Shown here one piece after another: positions 17,611 to 26,502 of a stretch of DNA of 51,164 bases. The stretch covers positions 1-51,164 of the forward strand of contig JASHPJ010000053.1 of the NCBI GenBank assembly GCA_030038195.1, in the 5' to 3' direction. The notes beneath the pieces were generated by a model. That model had not been told where the DNA came from. It worked only from the letters and a program-made list of their open reading frames with translations, and searched no databases. A program made the translations under genes and the position numbers. Positions within the stretch are counted from its first letter, which is position 1; each line of letters opens with the position of its first letter. Origin of the DNA: Acidobacteriaceae bacterium. Its GTDB lineage: Bacteria > Acidobacteriota > Terriglobia > Terriglobales > Acidobacteriaceae.

Positions 17611-19638
17611 TCAGGCCGGGCTGAATTCATACGACCATTTTCCGCGGGAGACCGGCTGGGACTTCAGCAGAATTCGGTAAATCTGGTCGCCCCAGTCCTC
17701 GCGCAGATGCGGATCGGTCAGCACGATCTTCTCGATGTCGGGCGAAAGCGCGGCGCTGTCGAATGTGAGCAGCGCAGCCTTGCCATCGCCGGCGGCGAGC
17801 GCCATGGTGATGCGCCCCTGGCCATCGGCTGTGGGAATGCGCGGCGTCATGATCGAGAGCGTGATGGGCACGGAACTGTCGAGTTCAAAGTCCTCCTCCA
17901 CAACTACGCGGCTGCGCACGCGGTCGAGCGTTACGGTCCTCGTCCAGTTCCTGATGCCGGCCTCTTTCGGGTAGGCAGTGGCAATGTTGAACGAGACCGT
18001 CGCGCGCTCGTCGTTGGTGCTGTACTTGCGGTCGGTGGCCTGGAACTCGACGCCGTCGTGCTCCATCACGCCGCCCACCGTGGGCAGATTGTGATAGGCC
18101 GACTGCATGGTCCAGATGGTGTAGCGCTCGCGTGAAAAGGTCTTGGCGGTATACGCCTCGACGCCCACATCGATCGTTACCGGTTCACCGTCCTGGTAGA
18201 TGACAAAGTTGCCCGTATCGTTGTGGCTATGGCTGCGGCCGTTGTTTGAGGCCAGCACGGCGACGTACATGCCGGCAGTGGCGCCGGCCTTTTCGCGTGC
18301 GGTCATCAACCCGAAGTCCGGATACCACGCATCACGCACCAGCACATCTTCCTGCTGCGCGGCGCGGACTTCGTTCGCTTCGAGCACGGCGGGAAGCGAG
18401 CGCGAGAGACTGGTCAGGTTTTCATTCAATGCATTCGTCAGGCCCGCTCCCTGCGCATTCCATCCGCTCCTGGCCGCGTAGAAGGCGCCAAAGGCCTCAA
18501 GCTGCGGATCGTGGACCGCCTTGCCGAAACGATAGAGCACGTCGCCCGATGGCGCCGCTTTGCCGTGCACGTCGCCGTAGTCCACGTAGTCGTCGTTGGC
18601 GATGTGCACGTTGAGAATGAACCGGCCCATCGCGTCGATGAATGGATTGGCAAGAATGCCGGTCGAGTTGCCGGTGGCCGATTCAAGCGTGCCGAGCACC
18701 TCGAACAGGCACATCACCGAGCGGCTGTAGTAGCCGGGGCCTTCTTCCTCAGCGGCGTCGGGCCAATAGTCGTTGAGATAGGCGTCCACGCTTTTGGTGA
18801 TGCGCACGGTTTCAAGCACGCGCAGCCTGGGGTCTTCTTCGAGGATCAGGTTGGTGACCAGCAGGTTGGAGTTGATCCACGGACACCAGTTATTCAGCCG
18901 GTGTTCCTGCCGGGGACCGCCGAGGCCCATCCAGGTAAAGTCGTTGCGCTCGCGGGCGGGCTTCAACATGCGCCGTTCGGTCTCGATCCTGATCCGCTTG
19001 TTGATCAGCGGCGATACCGCGTCAAGCTGCGGGCCGAGCAGATACGTCGTCCACGAAAGCAATTGCGCGGTCTCGGCTGAGAACAGCTCGATAATCGGCT
19101 CGGTGACATCGGGCAATCCCACGCCGGCCTTTTGCGCAGCCAGGTGTGCGGGCGCGCCCCAGAAGGTCTCTTCGCAGGTGAGCCAGACACCGTTGGCGAT
19201 GTCGTCGACAAAGCGGCCTTTGCCCTCAAGACACTCGGCAAGCACCAGGTGCTGCAGCATGGCGCGGCGGCCAAAGTTGTCGGCCTCGTAGCGCGTGCGG
19301 TTGCCGTTGCGCTTGAAGTCGAGAAACGTGGTGGCCAGCAGCGCCTTCCATCCCGCCTTGCGGTCGGCTTCGGCGCGCTCGACAATGGCCATGCGAATGT
19401 CCGCCGGAACCGCATCCCATGGCTCGCGCTCGCTCCACGTGGGGTAGGGATGCCACGCGCCGTAGGCGGCCAGCCTGCTCGCGAGGAACGATTCCGGATA
19501 CGTAGTGCTCAACAGGTTGTGCGGCGCAATCAGGCGCGCAGCGTCTTGCGCGTCAAGCCGCAGAGATCCCATGGAACGAAGAAGCTGTTGCTGTCCTGCC
19601 AGGGCAAAGCTGCCGGCAAGAAAATCGCGGCGATTCAT
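17611..19638 (-). CDS. Tat-exported heparinase II/III-like polysaccharide lyase
   Basis: Predicted to cleave uronic-acid-containing polysaccharides by beta-elimination outside the cytoplasm. ATG 19638 (675 residues) is preferred: AAAGGACACACGG precedes it, and it begins with a twin-arginine leader, MNRRDFLAGSFALAG. An alpha/alpha-toroid domain covers about 40-390. A beta-sheet heparinase II/III domain begins near RSHSHNDTGNFVIYQDGE, whose His and Asn-Asp are the family hallmark, and runs through DVGVEAYTAKTFS to the C-terminus. The fold matches heparinase II/III-type lyases, but many act on other uronides (alginate, glucuronan, exopolysaccharide), so the heparin name should not be taken literally. 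It is divergent from the beta-propeller gene, and two palindromic sites lie between them. It may be controlled by a LacI-family protein. Confidence 0.87.
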   Translation of the reverse strand: MNRRDFLAGSFALAGQQQLLRSMGSLRLDAQDAARLIAPHNLLSTTYPESFLASRLAAYGAWHPYPTWSEREPWDAVPADIRMAIVERAEADRKAGWKALLATTFLDFKRNGNRTRYEADNFGRRAMLQHLVLAECLEGKGRFVDDIANGVWLTCEETFWGAPAHLAAQKAGVGLPDVTEPIIELFSAETAQLLSWTTYLLGPQLDAVSPLINKRIRIETERRMLKPARERNDFTWMGLGGPRQEHRLNNWCPWINSNLLVTNLILEEDPRLRVLETVRITKSVDAYLNDYWPDAAEEEGPGYYSRSVMCLFEVLGTLESATGNSTGILANPFIDAMGRFILNVHIANDDYVDYGDVHGKAAPSGDVLYRFGKAVHDPQLEAFGAFYAARSGWNAQGAGLTNALNENLTSLSRSLPAVLEANEVRAAQQEDVLVRDAWYPDFGLMTAREKAGATAGMYVAVLASNNGRSHSHNDTGNFVIYQDGEPVTIDVGVEAYTAKTFSRERYTIWTMQSAYHNLPTVGGVMEHDGVEFQATDRKYSTNDERATVSFNIATAYPKEAGIRNWTRTVTLDRVRSRVVVEEDFELDSSVPITLSIMTPRIPTADGQGRITMALAAGDGKAALLTFDSAALSPDIEKIVLTDPHLREDWGDQIYRILLKSQPVSRGKWSYEFSPA

Positions 19639-19718
19639 CCGTGTGTCCTTTCGTATGTTGCTTCGCGCCCCGCGGCCGTCATGAAAGCAAGCCGTCCGTT
19701 TTCTCTGTATGACTTCTG

Positions 19719-19752
19719 GGAACCGTTTTACGGCCAATGGCATACCGGTTCC
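19719..19752. promoter_or_regulatory. Inverted repeat GGAACCG...CGGTTCC upstream of the lyase gene
   Basis: GGAACCG (19719-19725) and CGGTTCC (19746-19752) form a perfect 7-base inverted repeat with 20 bases between. It lies about 80 bases upstream of the lyase start in the 241-base divergent region. It could bind a dimeric regulator. No consensus promoter could be fixed by eye. Confidence 0.35.
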
Positions 19753-19809
19753 ATAGCCGCGAGCCAGTATACAGGCGCCGGCGCATGCGCGCTTAACCGG
19801 GGGCGTTTT

Positions 19810-19822
19810 CTGAAACGTTCAG
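19810..19822. promoter_or_regulatory. Candidate LacI/GalR-type operator between lyase and beta-propeller genes
   Basis: CTGAAACGTTCAG has perfect five-base arms around ACG and contains the AAACG core common to LacI/GalR-family operators. A similar AAACGTTT palindrome lies upstream of the LacI-family gene (23291-23302). Its location suits control of either divergent gene. Confidence 0.35.
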
Positions 19823-19879
19823 GATACGCAAACCACCATTCTGACATCGGGCCCAAGCAATGCGTAAAGGAGCACGATT

Positions 19880-21913
19880 ATGCCAACATCGACTCAACTC
19901 GTCACCGGGCTTACAGGAGCCATCGGATGCGACTTCCGGCAGGCTCAGAACCGGCTCTATTTCGTGGAGTACGGTGGAAAGCTCTCCTCGCTGGATCTGT
20001 TTCCAACCCCGACTGTCGTTGCCCAGTCAACCAGCACCGTGCTGAAAGGCACTTTCCTCTTCGACTTCGACACGGGCACGGAAGGCGGACTCTCGCCCAA
20101 TGCCGACGTCTTCTGGGAGCAGATAACCGCGGTGAAACGCCAGATGGCGCCGCAGAACAGCGCGCAGATCGTCAACCTGGGTACGGTGGACTTCAATTCA
20201 CTGACGGCAACCGGCCTGCAGGCCCTGCCCTATTCCTCCACGCCGATCGACGGCAACAACGACTCCAGCAACAAGCTGGTCGTCAATGACGTCTTTGCGG
20301 TGCACACCACCAGCGGCAACTACGCCAAGGTCAAAGTTCTTTCCTACGGATACAACCTCACCATCGAGTGGGTCACCTACCACATTCCAAGCGGCTACAA
20401 GGTTCTGGGGACGGGCTACAACCAGCCCGAAGACGTGAAGATCAGCGCCGATGGGCTCCATGCCTACGTCACAGAGCGCACCGGCGACCTGGTGAAAGTG
20501 GCTCTTTCGAGCCCCAATCGCGCCTCGGCCACAGTGATTGCCAGCGGCATGGCGGCTCCGCAGCAGTTCTTTCTGGACGAAGCGCACAACGCCGCGTACG
20601 TGGTTCAGTATGAAGCGTCCGGGAGCCTGCTCAAGATCGATCTGAACACTTCCGCCCAAACAACGATCGCCTCCGGTCTGAACTATCCCGTGGGCCTGAC
20701 GCTGAGTTCCGACCTGCAGTACGCGTATGTGAGCGAGCAGACAACGGGGCCGGATCTGGGCCGCGTCAGCAGCATCCAGATCAGCAGCGGCACGCGCGCC
20801 ACAATCGCCAAGGGCCTGACTGCGCCGTTCTTCCTTGCGTGGGCTGACGCGGCGCAGGATACGCTGCTGGTTCCGCAGCGTGATCCATCAAACTCGATCC
20901 TCAGTGTCAACCTGGCGCTTGGTTCAACCACGGTTGTCGCCAGCGGAGTGCCGTTCCGCCCCTCCAGCGTCGCCCTGCCGAATCCCACGCAGATTCTCAT
21001 CTGCTCTGACTCGGTAATCGAAGAAGTGGCGCTGATCACGTTCCCGGTGAACGGGCCGCTGCTGATGGGGATCGGCTTCATCCCCTTCGACCAGATTATT
21101 CAGACGGCGGGACCTTTGCTCGGCCTTGCCGACACCACGGTCGATCCCAGCTACTTCTACCAGGTGAAGGACACGCCCTTTGGTGGAACGCTGCCGATCA
21201 TGGTCAATTATCAGTCGGCACTGTCTATCAACGCCGCCTACTACCAGGTGAAGATCGACGGCGTTCCCCATACGGATGCCTGGAGCGACTATCTCTGGAA
21301 TGGCGTCTCCTATGTACTGCAGACGATTTCTCCCCAAACGGTGGGCACGGCCGCCGGCTGTTATCCGACTCGTCCGCTGGGCCAGCTCTTTCTGTGGCTC
21401 AACCCGTCGCTCGGCGACTTGCTGAACACGACCGGGCTTACCAACGGCCTGCACGCGCTTTCGCTCGAGTTCCTCGATGGCGCAGGCAATCCCATCACTT
21501 CCACAACGCCCATCACCATATGCGTTAACAATCAGGCCTGCATAGCTACGCTGACTGCGCCGCTGGTCGGCGGGTCGCCTGCGGATGCGTGCGGCGTGCT
21601 GCACTATGGAACCAACAAGACCGCAGTGGTTTCCATCGGATTTACGGCCAGCCAGCCGGCAAACTTCGCCACCTTCTCTTTCTCGATGGTGAGAGGTGTT
21701 ACGCCGGTTGCGCTGCCGGCATCGCCGCCAACCAGCGGCCCGGTCAGCACGGCAGTCTCGCCCATCACCGATACCGTGGGCACCCTGCTGGGCGCGTGCC
21801 CCACTGCTGGATTTGCCGTGGAGCTCTACGTTGCCGCAACCATCAACAACGGCTGGAGCCGGCAGAGCCAATACGACGCCGAAGCGCTGCTCGGCTTCGT
21901 CCTTACGCCGTAG
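19880..21913 (+). CDS. Uncharacterised NHL/YncE-like beta-propeller protein with an inserted domain
   Basis: A 677-residue protein with a strong ribosome site (AAAGGAG seven bases before ATG) and no signal peptide or membrane helix. The first blade (GCDFRQAQNRLYFVEYGGKL) is interrupted by a segment of about 110 residues (FDFDTGTEGG through VEWVTYH-like strands). Further blades follow with repeats of the form PQQFFLDEAHNAAYVVQ, YPVGLTLSSDLQYAYVSEQ and APFFLAWADAAQDTLLVPQ. The last ~300 residues form a different, beta-rich region with several Cys. I do not know a function. Such propellers bind ligands or proteins, or are lyases; no catalytic set is recognisable. It is divergent from the heparinase-like lyase, so a glycan link is possible but unproven. 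How it would leave the cell, if it does, is unclear. Confidence 0.85.
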   Translation: MPTSTQLVTGLTGAIGCDFRQAQNRLYFVEYGGKLSSLDLFPTPTVVAQSTSTVLKGTFLFDFDTGTEGGLSPNADVFWEQITAVKRQMAPQNSAQIVNLGTVDFNSLTATGLQALPYSSTPIDGNNDSSNKLVVNDVFAVHTTSGNYAKVKVLSYGYNLTIEWVTYHIPSGYKVLGTGYNQPEDVKISADGLHAYVTERTGDLVKVALSSPNRASATVIASGMAAPQQFFLDEAHNAAYVVQYEASGSLLKIDLNTSAQTTIASGLNYPVGLTLSSDLQYAYVSEQTTGPDLGRVSSIQISSGTRATIAKGLTAPFFLAWADAAQDTLLVPQRDPSNSILSVNLALGSTTVVASGVPFRPSSVALPNPTQILICSDSVIEEVALITFPVNGPLLMGIGFIPFDQIIQTAGPLLGLADTTVDPSYFYQVKDTPFGGTLPIMVNYQSALSINAAYYQVKIDGVPHTDAWSDYLWNGVSYVLQTISPQTVGTAAGCYPTRPLGQLFLWLNPSLGDLLNTTGLTNGLHALSLEFLDGAGNPITSTTPITICVNNQACIATLTAPLVGGSPADACGVLHYGTNKTAVVSIGFTASQPANFATFSFSMVRGVTPVALPASPPTSGPVSTAVSPITDTVGTLLGACPTAGFAVELYVAATINNGWSRQSQYDAEALLGFVLTP

Positions 21914-22038
21914 TCAGCGTGCCGCAAGCTGCGCGTGAAACATGCCGCCGTTGCGCCGGATGCAGCGGCGGCACAGGTTTCTGCGGCTGCTGCAGACCAG
22001 CCTTTGCTCCCGGCCGCGGCGCAGTTTGCCGGCGGTCT

Positions 22039-23145
22039 CTATCGGGTGTGCGCAACGCTCCGCCGGCTGGCGGCTTTGCTGAGCGCAGGCAGTGATCCGC
22101 GGGGAAAATCGGTGGATTTGCGCACCACCAGGTGCGTGGGGATCTCCCACTCCTTTTGCGCAGCCTTGGGGTGGTCGGGCTCGATGCCCGCGCGCAACGC
22201 CTGCACGGCGGCGGCCGCGAGATCTTTGCACGACATCTGCACCGTGGTGAGCGGCGGCAGCATGAACTGCGCGAGATGAATGTCATCGAAGCCGACAACC
22301 GAGATGTTATGCGGAACCTTGTGCGTGGTCTCGTACAATCCGTGCAGGACGCCGATCGCGCTCATGTCGTTGGAGCAAAGCACGGCGGTAGGCAGCTCGG
22401 CAAGTATATTCAACTGGGCTATCGCCGCCATCCCGCCTTCCATGGTGTGGTCGCCTTCAATGATGTGCCGCGCCGGCACGGTGAGCCCCACTTCGGCCAT
22501 CGACTTGCGAAAGGCGTCGCGCCGCGCCACGGCGGAGCGCATGCGCAGCGGGCCGGTGACGAAGGCGATCTGGCGATGGCCGAGCGCGGCGAGATGCTGC
22601 ACAGCCTCGCGAATGCCCTCGCCGTAATTGACCTTGAGCACGCGAATATTCGGCAGATCCGGACCCGCGTCCACAAAGACGAGTGGGAATTCGCGCTCGA
22701 CGAGTTTCTGCACCAGGTCTTCTTCGATGCCGAAGGTCATTACGGCCACGCCGTCCACGCTGCGCTGCAGCATGCGGCGAATCAGCGACTCGGTGCGCGC
22801 AGGATCGTAGTTCGTGGACCCGATCATCACCTCGTAGCCCTGGGCTACGGCCAGGGTCTCGAACTCCTGCACCAGCTCCGGGAAAAACGGGTTGGTAATT
22901 TCAGAGACGATGAGCCCCAGAATGCGGCTGCGTCCCGAGACCAGCGTGCGCGCCTGGGTATTGGGCACGTAGCCGACCTCCTCGACGGCCTTCCAGACGC
23001 GCTTGGCCAGCTCGGGATCGACGGTCGAGATGCGATTGACCGCGCGCGATACCGTCGCGATGGAGACACGCGCGCGCCGGGCCACGTCGCGGATGCTGAC
23101 TGCTGCGCGGCGCCGGTTGGACGAGGCTTTTCTGGATGGGCTCAT
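22039..23145 (-). CDS. LacI/GalR-family transcriptional regulator
   Basis: Cytoplasmic sugar-responsive repressor. I start it at ATG 23145 (368 residues); the frame is open 80 codons upstream, but those residues lack any family similarity and would run into the mog gene. The helix-turn-helix is canonical (VSIRDVARRARVSIATVSRAVNR, about 16-38), followed by the hinge region and a periplasmic-binding-protein-like effector domain (ILGLIVSEITNPFFPELVQEFE onward; GFDDIHLAQFMLPPLTTVQ near the end). The ribosome site is weak. It is the last gene of a minus-strand group with sulfatase, esterase and mog. A palindrome 150 bases upstream may be its own operator, and a similar site lies in the nearby lyase/propeller region. 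The effector is unknown, probably a sugar from the surrounding glycan genes. Confidence 0.93.
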   Translation of the reverse strand: MSPSRKASSNRRRAAVSIRDVARRARVSIATVSRAVNRISTVDPELAKRVWKAVEEVGYVPNTQARTLVSGRSRILGLIVSEITNPFFPELVQEFETLAVAQGYEVMIGSTNYDPARTESLIRRMLQRSVDGVAVMTFGIEEDLVQKLVEREFPLVFVDAGPDLPNIRVLKVNYGEGIREAVQHLAALGHRQIAFVTGPLRMRSAVARRDAFRKSMAEVGLTVPARHIIEGDHTMEGGMAAIAQLNILAELPTAVLCSNDMSAIGVLHGLYETTHKVPHNISVVGFDDIHLAQFMLPPLTTVQMSCKDLAAAAVQALRAGIEPDHPKAAQKEWEIPTHLVVRKSTDFPRGSLPALSKAASRRSVAHTR

Positions 23146-23290
23146 AGGCAAGACGATTGTACGCTTTTCCGGCTGTTTCTCAATGGAAATGCCCGACAGG
23201 ATGCCGCGCAAACGCCTGCCGAATGCGCCGATTGAAGACGGCCGCCTGCTCTCAGGTATCGCTCCGAAAGGCGCGGAGCTCCGCGTTCCA

Positions 23291-23302
23291 GAAAACGTTT
23301 CC
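23291..23302. promoter_or_regulatory. Candidate LacI-type operator upstream of the LacI-family gene
   Basis: GAAAACGTTTCC contains the perfect 8-base palindrome AAACGTTT, close to the common LacI/GalR operator core. It is 146 bases upstream of the regulator start, in the 190-base gap after mog, so autoregulation is plausible. Confidence 0.4.
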
Positions 23303-23335
23303 GTCGCGCTGCCGAAAAGCTGGAAGTAATGCGAT

Positions 23336-23815
23336 TTAGGGATGCGTCTGTCCACCCGAGGCGACGTCGAGTCCATGCCGGACAAGGTCGGCGACCGCGC
23401 TCCAGCTTTCTTCCGCGCCGCGCCGGCTGCCGGGCAGGTTGACGATCAGCGTGCCGCCGCGCAGGCCCGCAACTCCGCGGGAGAGCCAGGCATAAGGATT
23501 CTGCTTTGCGCCCTGCGCGCGCATGGCCTCGGCCAGCCCCGGCGCTTCGCGGTCGATCACGCGGCGCGTGGCCTCGGGCGTGCGGTCGCGCGGCCCCAGC
23601 CCCGTGCCGCCCGCGGTGAGAATGAGAGACGCGCCCTGCGCGCAGAGCTCTTCAAGCGCCGCGGCGATTGTGTCTTCGTCGTCCCGCAGCAGGCGGCTGA
23701 TCACTTCGGCCTGCGGCCACTGTTCCTTGAGCCGCGCCGCCACGGCCGGGCCGGCGGTGTCCGTCATCAACCCATCGGAGCAGCGATCAGAGATGGTAAG
23801 AACGGCGAGCAGCAT
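23336..23815 (-). CDS. mog: Molybdopterin adenylyltransferase (MogA/MoaB family)
   Basis: Cytoplasmic enzyme of molybdenum cofactor synthesis that adenylates molybdopterin before metal insertion. At 159 residues it is the usual single-domain length. The N-terminal strand AVLTISDRCSDG, the LTAGGTGLGPRDRTPEAT loop that binds molybdopterin, and GGTLIVNLPGSRRGAEE are all intact. MogA and MoaB share these motifs, so the exact subtype is uncertain. It lies 18 bases after the esterase on the same strand, an unusual place for a cofactor gene; no other molybdenum genes are in the window. It is probably transcribed from the sulfatase/esterase promoter or its own. Confidence 0.92.
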   Translation of the reverse strand: MLLAVLTISDRCSDGLMTDTAGPAVAARLKEQWPQAEVISRLLRDDEDTIAAALEELCAQGASLILTAGGTGLGPRDRTPEATRRVIDREAPGLAEAMRAQGAKQNPYAWLSRGVAGLRGGTLIVNLPGSRRGAEESWSAVADLVRHGLDVASGGQTHP

Positions 23816-23833
23816 GAGCTTGATTGTATTGCG

Positions 23834-24760
23834 TCACTGCGCCGGCAGGACCTTGATGGTGCGTAGCCATGTCTCGACCAGCTTGGGCCAGCCGGTGATG
23901 GGCAGGTCGGTCCGGCGCAGGCCGTAGCCGTGGCCGCCCTGCGCGTAGACGTGCAGCTCGGCCGGAACCTTTGCATTCTTGAGCTGCATGAAATATACAA
24001 CTGCGTTCTCCACGTGCACCGGGTCGTCTTCAGCCTGCAGGATAAAAGTGGGCGGCGTGTTGGCCGTGGGCGCAATGTCGGGATTGGCCGCAAAATCCTG
24101 CTCGGCGAGCGCCAGGTAGCCGGGATAGACGACGACCGAAAAATCCGGGCGGCAGCTCAGCTTGTCGGCGCCGTCGACAGGCTCGTAAAGCCGGTGCTCG
24201 TAATGGTTGCTGATGGCCGCGGCAAGGTGGCCGCCGGCTGAGAATCCCAGCACGCCGATGCGATTGGGATCGATGCCCCACTCCGCTGCGTGCTCGCGCA
24301 CCAGGCCTATGGCCCGCTGCGCGTCTTCAAGCGCTGCGTTGCTTTTGGGATACGGACCCGTGCCGGGCACGCGATATTTGAGCAGCACACAGGTGATTCC
24401 TGCGGAGTTGAGCCAGTCGCAGACTTCGGTGCCCTCAAGATCGATGGCCAGAATCTGGTATCCGCCGCCGGGAAAGACCATGACCGTCGCGCCGGTATTT
24501 TTGCCTTGGGGCTTGTACACGGTGATGGTCGGCTGGGAAATATTGCCGAGCCGGATCACCGGGCGGCCGGCGACAAGGTTGTCTTTCGCCGTGGTTGTAT
24601 CGGCTTCAGGAGGCATGTTGGCGGGCTCGCCCGGAGCTGCGCCCGGCCAGATGGGCAGCGTAAGATGATCCGGCGATGGCGGCCATCCCGGTCCCTGCGC
24701 GGCCAGATTCAAGGAAAGCGCCGCAGCTGCTGCGGCAGCAAAAAGAGCGGTCTTTTTCAT
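23834..24760 (-). CDS. Secreted alpha/beta-hydrolase, BD-FAE/acetyl-xylan-esterase-like
   Basis: Predicted exported esterase that removes acetyl or feruloyl groups from polysaccharide or oligosaccharide. ATG 24760 (308 residues) starts a signal peptide (MKKTALFAAAAAAALSLNLAAQG), with GGAG about 11 bases upstream. The oxyanion-hole region VMVFPGGGYQIL, nucleophile motif GFSAGG, Asp in LQAEDDPVH and His in AQGGHGYGL give a complete catalytic set. These features match the family of secreted esterases often found beside glycoside hydrolases. It follows the sulfatase by 75 bases on the same strand and precedes mog by 18, consistent with one transcript. The exact ester is not determined. Confidence 0.88.
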   Translation of the reverse strand: MKKTALFAAAAAAALSLNLAAQGPGWPPSPDHLTLPIWPGAAPGEPANMPPEADTTTAKDNLVAGRPVIRLGNISQPTITVYKPQGKNTGATVMVFPGGGYQILAIDLEGTEVCDWLNSAGITCVLLKYRVPGTGPYPKSNAALEDAQRAIGLVREHAAEWGIDPNRIGVLGFSAGGHLAAAISNHYEHRLYEPVDGADKLSCRPDFSVVVYPGYLALAEQDFAANPDIAPTANTPPTFILQAEDDPVHVENAVVYFMQLKNAKVPAELHVYAQGGHGYGLRRTDLPITGWPKLVETWLRTIKVLPAQ

Positions 24761-24835
24761 GCCCGGTTCTCCCTCGCTAGAAAGATCGCAGCGATGATTG
24801 CAGCATGGCCGCCGGCGATGCAAATCTGCGCGCAG

Positions 24836-26308
24836 TTAATAGCGTGAGTGGCCGCTCTGCCGATACTGCTCCAGCAGCCGGGTGAGCCGCGCCACAATCT
24901 CAGGCCGCGCGGCCCACAGGTTGTACAGCTCATGCGGATCGGCGGTCAGGTTGTAAAGCTGGCCCTGCACCCCGCCGGGCACAGGATCGACGTGCTCGGG
25001 TTCGGTAAAGCCGCCGCTGCCCAGGCCAAGCTCCAGCTTCCAGTCGCCCTCGCGGATCGAGAACATGCCGTCGTTCGAGAGCTCGATGGTGTCTTTGTGG
25101 ATGGGCTTGTGCGGCTCGCGCTGCAGGGCCGGCAGCAGATTGAAGCTGTCTTCGCCCGCGTTCGGAGGCAGAGTGCGATGCAGGATGGCCGCCAGCGTGG
25201 CCATCAGGTCAGTCAGCGAGCCGGTTTCATTGCACACGGTGTTCGCGGGGATGTGGCCGGGCCAGCGCGCCATGAAGGGAATGCGATGGCCGGCCTCCCA
25301 GATGTCGGCCTTCTCGCCGCGCCAGCCCGCGTTGGCGCGATGCGGGTAGCGCGCCATGTCTTCCTCGTTCCACCATGCGCCGTTGTCGCTGGTCACAATG
25401 ACCAGAGTGTTGCTGTCCATGCCCAGGCTGTGCAGCGTATCGAGCACGCGGCCGATCATCGCATCCACTTCGACAACGTAGTCGCCATAGAGCCCGGCGC
25501 CGGACTTGCCGCGATACTCCGGCAGCGGAACCCAGGGTGTGTGCGGCGCAGGCATGGCGAAGTAAAGGAAGAATGGCTGCTGCCGGTGCTGCGCGCGCTC
25601 CTCGAGGATCGCCACGGCCTTGTCAGTGAGCGTGGGCAGCACCTGCGGAAATTCGAAGTGGGCTGCGCGCAGGCCGGCGCGCCAGAAGTAGCCGTGCGGC
25701 GTGTTTGCGCCCGGATCGGGAACGGTCGGCTGCTCGACCACGTGGTCATTTTCGAAGTAGAGATAAGGCGCCATGTCGAGCGACGCGGGAATCCCGAAGT
25801 AGTAGTCGAATCCATGCGAGACGGGGCCGGGAATCAGCGGCTTGGTGAAGTCGGTCTTTTCCGCGTCGCCCAGCCCGAGATGCCACTTGCCCACGCCGGC
25901 CGTGTAATAGCCGGCGTCTTTGAGCATCGAGGGTACGGTCATGCGTCCCGGCTCGATGAGATTCGGCGAGTCGCCCTGGAGAACGCCCTTCTTCAACCGC
26001 GACCGCCAACTGTAGCGGCCGGTGAGAATGCTGTAGCGGCTCGGCGTGCACACCGCGCTGGAGGCGTGCATATCGGTGAACCGCATGCCCTGCTGCGCGA
26101 ATGCATTGCAATGTGGAGTAGGCACGGCGGAGTGCGCATTATATACGTCGAAGTCGCCCCAGCCGAGATCGTCCGCGAGGATATAGACAACGTTTGGCTT
26201 GGCGGCCTGCGCGGTGATTGCGTGAAGCAGCGATTGCGCGCCAAGCATCCACGCGGCCGCGCCTGCTTGCGCACAGAAGGTGCGCCGGCTCAACAGGTCT
26301 GTGCTCAT
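24836..26308 (-). CDS. Exported type I (S1) sulfatase
   Basis: Predicted sulfate-ester hydrolase acting on sulfated sugars or aryl sulfates. The 490-residue protein opens with a Tat-like leader (LSRRTFCAQAG then a hydrophobic stretch to AQAA). Metal ligands D46-D47 lie in YILADDLGWGD. The formylglycine motif is C87-T-P-S-R (CTPSRYSILTGRY), so maturation needs a formylglycine-generating enzyme or anSME, neither of which is in the window. ADDxxW, GVGKWHLG, TSDNG and GGFTEP-like blocks all fit family S1. Tat export would match folding and maturation in the cytoplasm. It is the first gene of the minus-strand group with the esterase and is divergent from the GH3 gene. The subfamily cannot be fixed by eye. 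Confidence 0.92.
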   Translation of the reverse strand: MSTDLLSRRTFCAQAGAAAWMLGAQSLLHAITAQAAKPNVVYILADDLGWGDFDVYNAHSAVPTPHCNAFAQQGMRFTDMHASSAVCTPSRYSILTGRYSWRSRLKKGVLQGDSPNLIEPGRMTVPSMLKDAGYYTAGVGKWHLGLGDAEKTDFTKPLIPGPVSHGFDYYFGIPASLDMAPYLYFENDHVVEQPTVPDPGANTPHGYFWRAGLRAAHFEFPQVLPTLTDKAVAILEERAQHRQQPFFLYFAMPAPHTPWVPLPEYRGKSGAGLYGDYVVEVDAMIGRVLDTLHSLGMDSNTLVIVTSDNGAWWNEEDMARYPHRANAGWRGEKADIWEAGHRIPFMARWPGHIPANTVCNETGSLTDLMATLAAILHRTLPPNAGEDSFNLLPALQREPHKPIHKDTIELSNDGMFSIREGDWKLELGLGSGGFTEPEHVDPVPGGVQGQLYNLTADPHELYNLWAARPEIVARLTRLLEQYRQSGHSRY

Positions 26309-26502
26309 TTACCAGAATCTCCAGTTGTGCTTGAGAAAGCGGATTGTCTCCGGCTATGCCGGGCAATCACTCTTTTATATAGGCAAACTGGATGTTGTAA
26401 AACGCGCCGCGCGCCTGTTCCCATGCGACAAACGCCTCCGTGATGGGCGACCAAGGCCCGGCAGTGTACAGGCCGGCGTCTGATGCGCTACTCTTTCGCC
26501 GT

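Noticed and set aside
17611..19638. Naming the lyase a true heparin lyase
   Set aside because: The heparinase II/III fold is shared by lyases acting on many uronides; sequence alone does not show heparin specificity.
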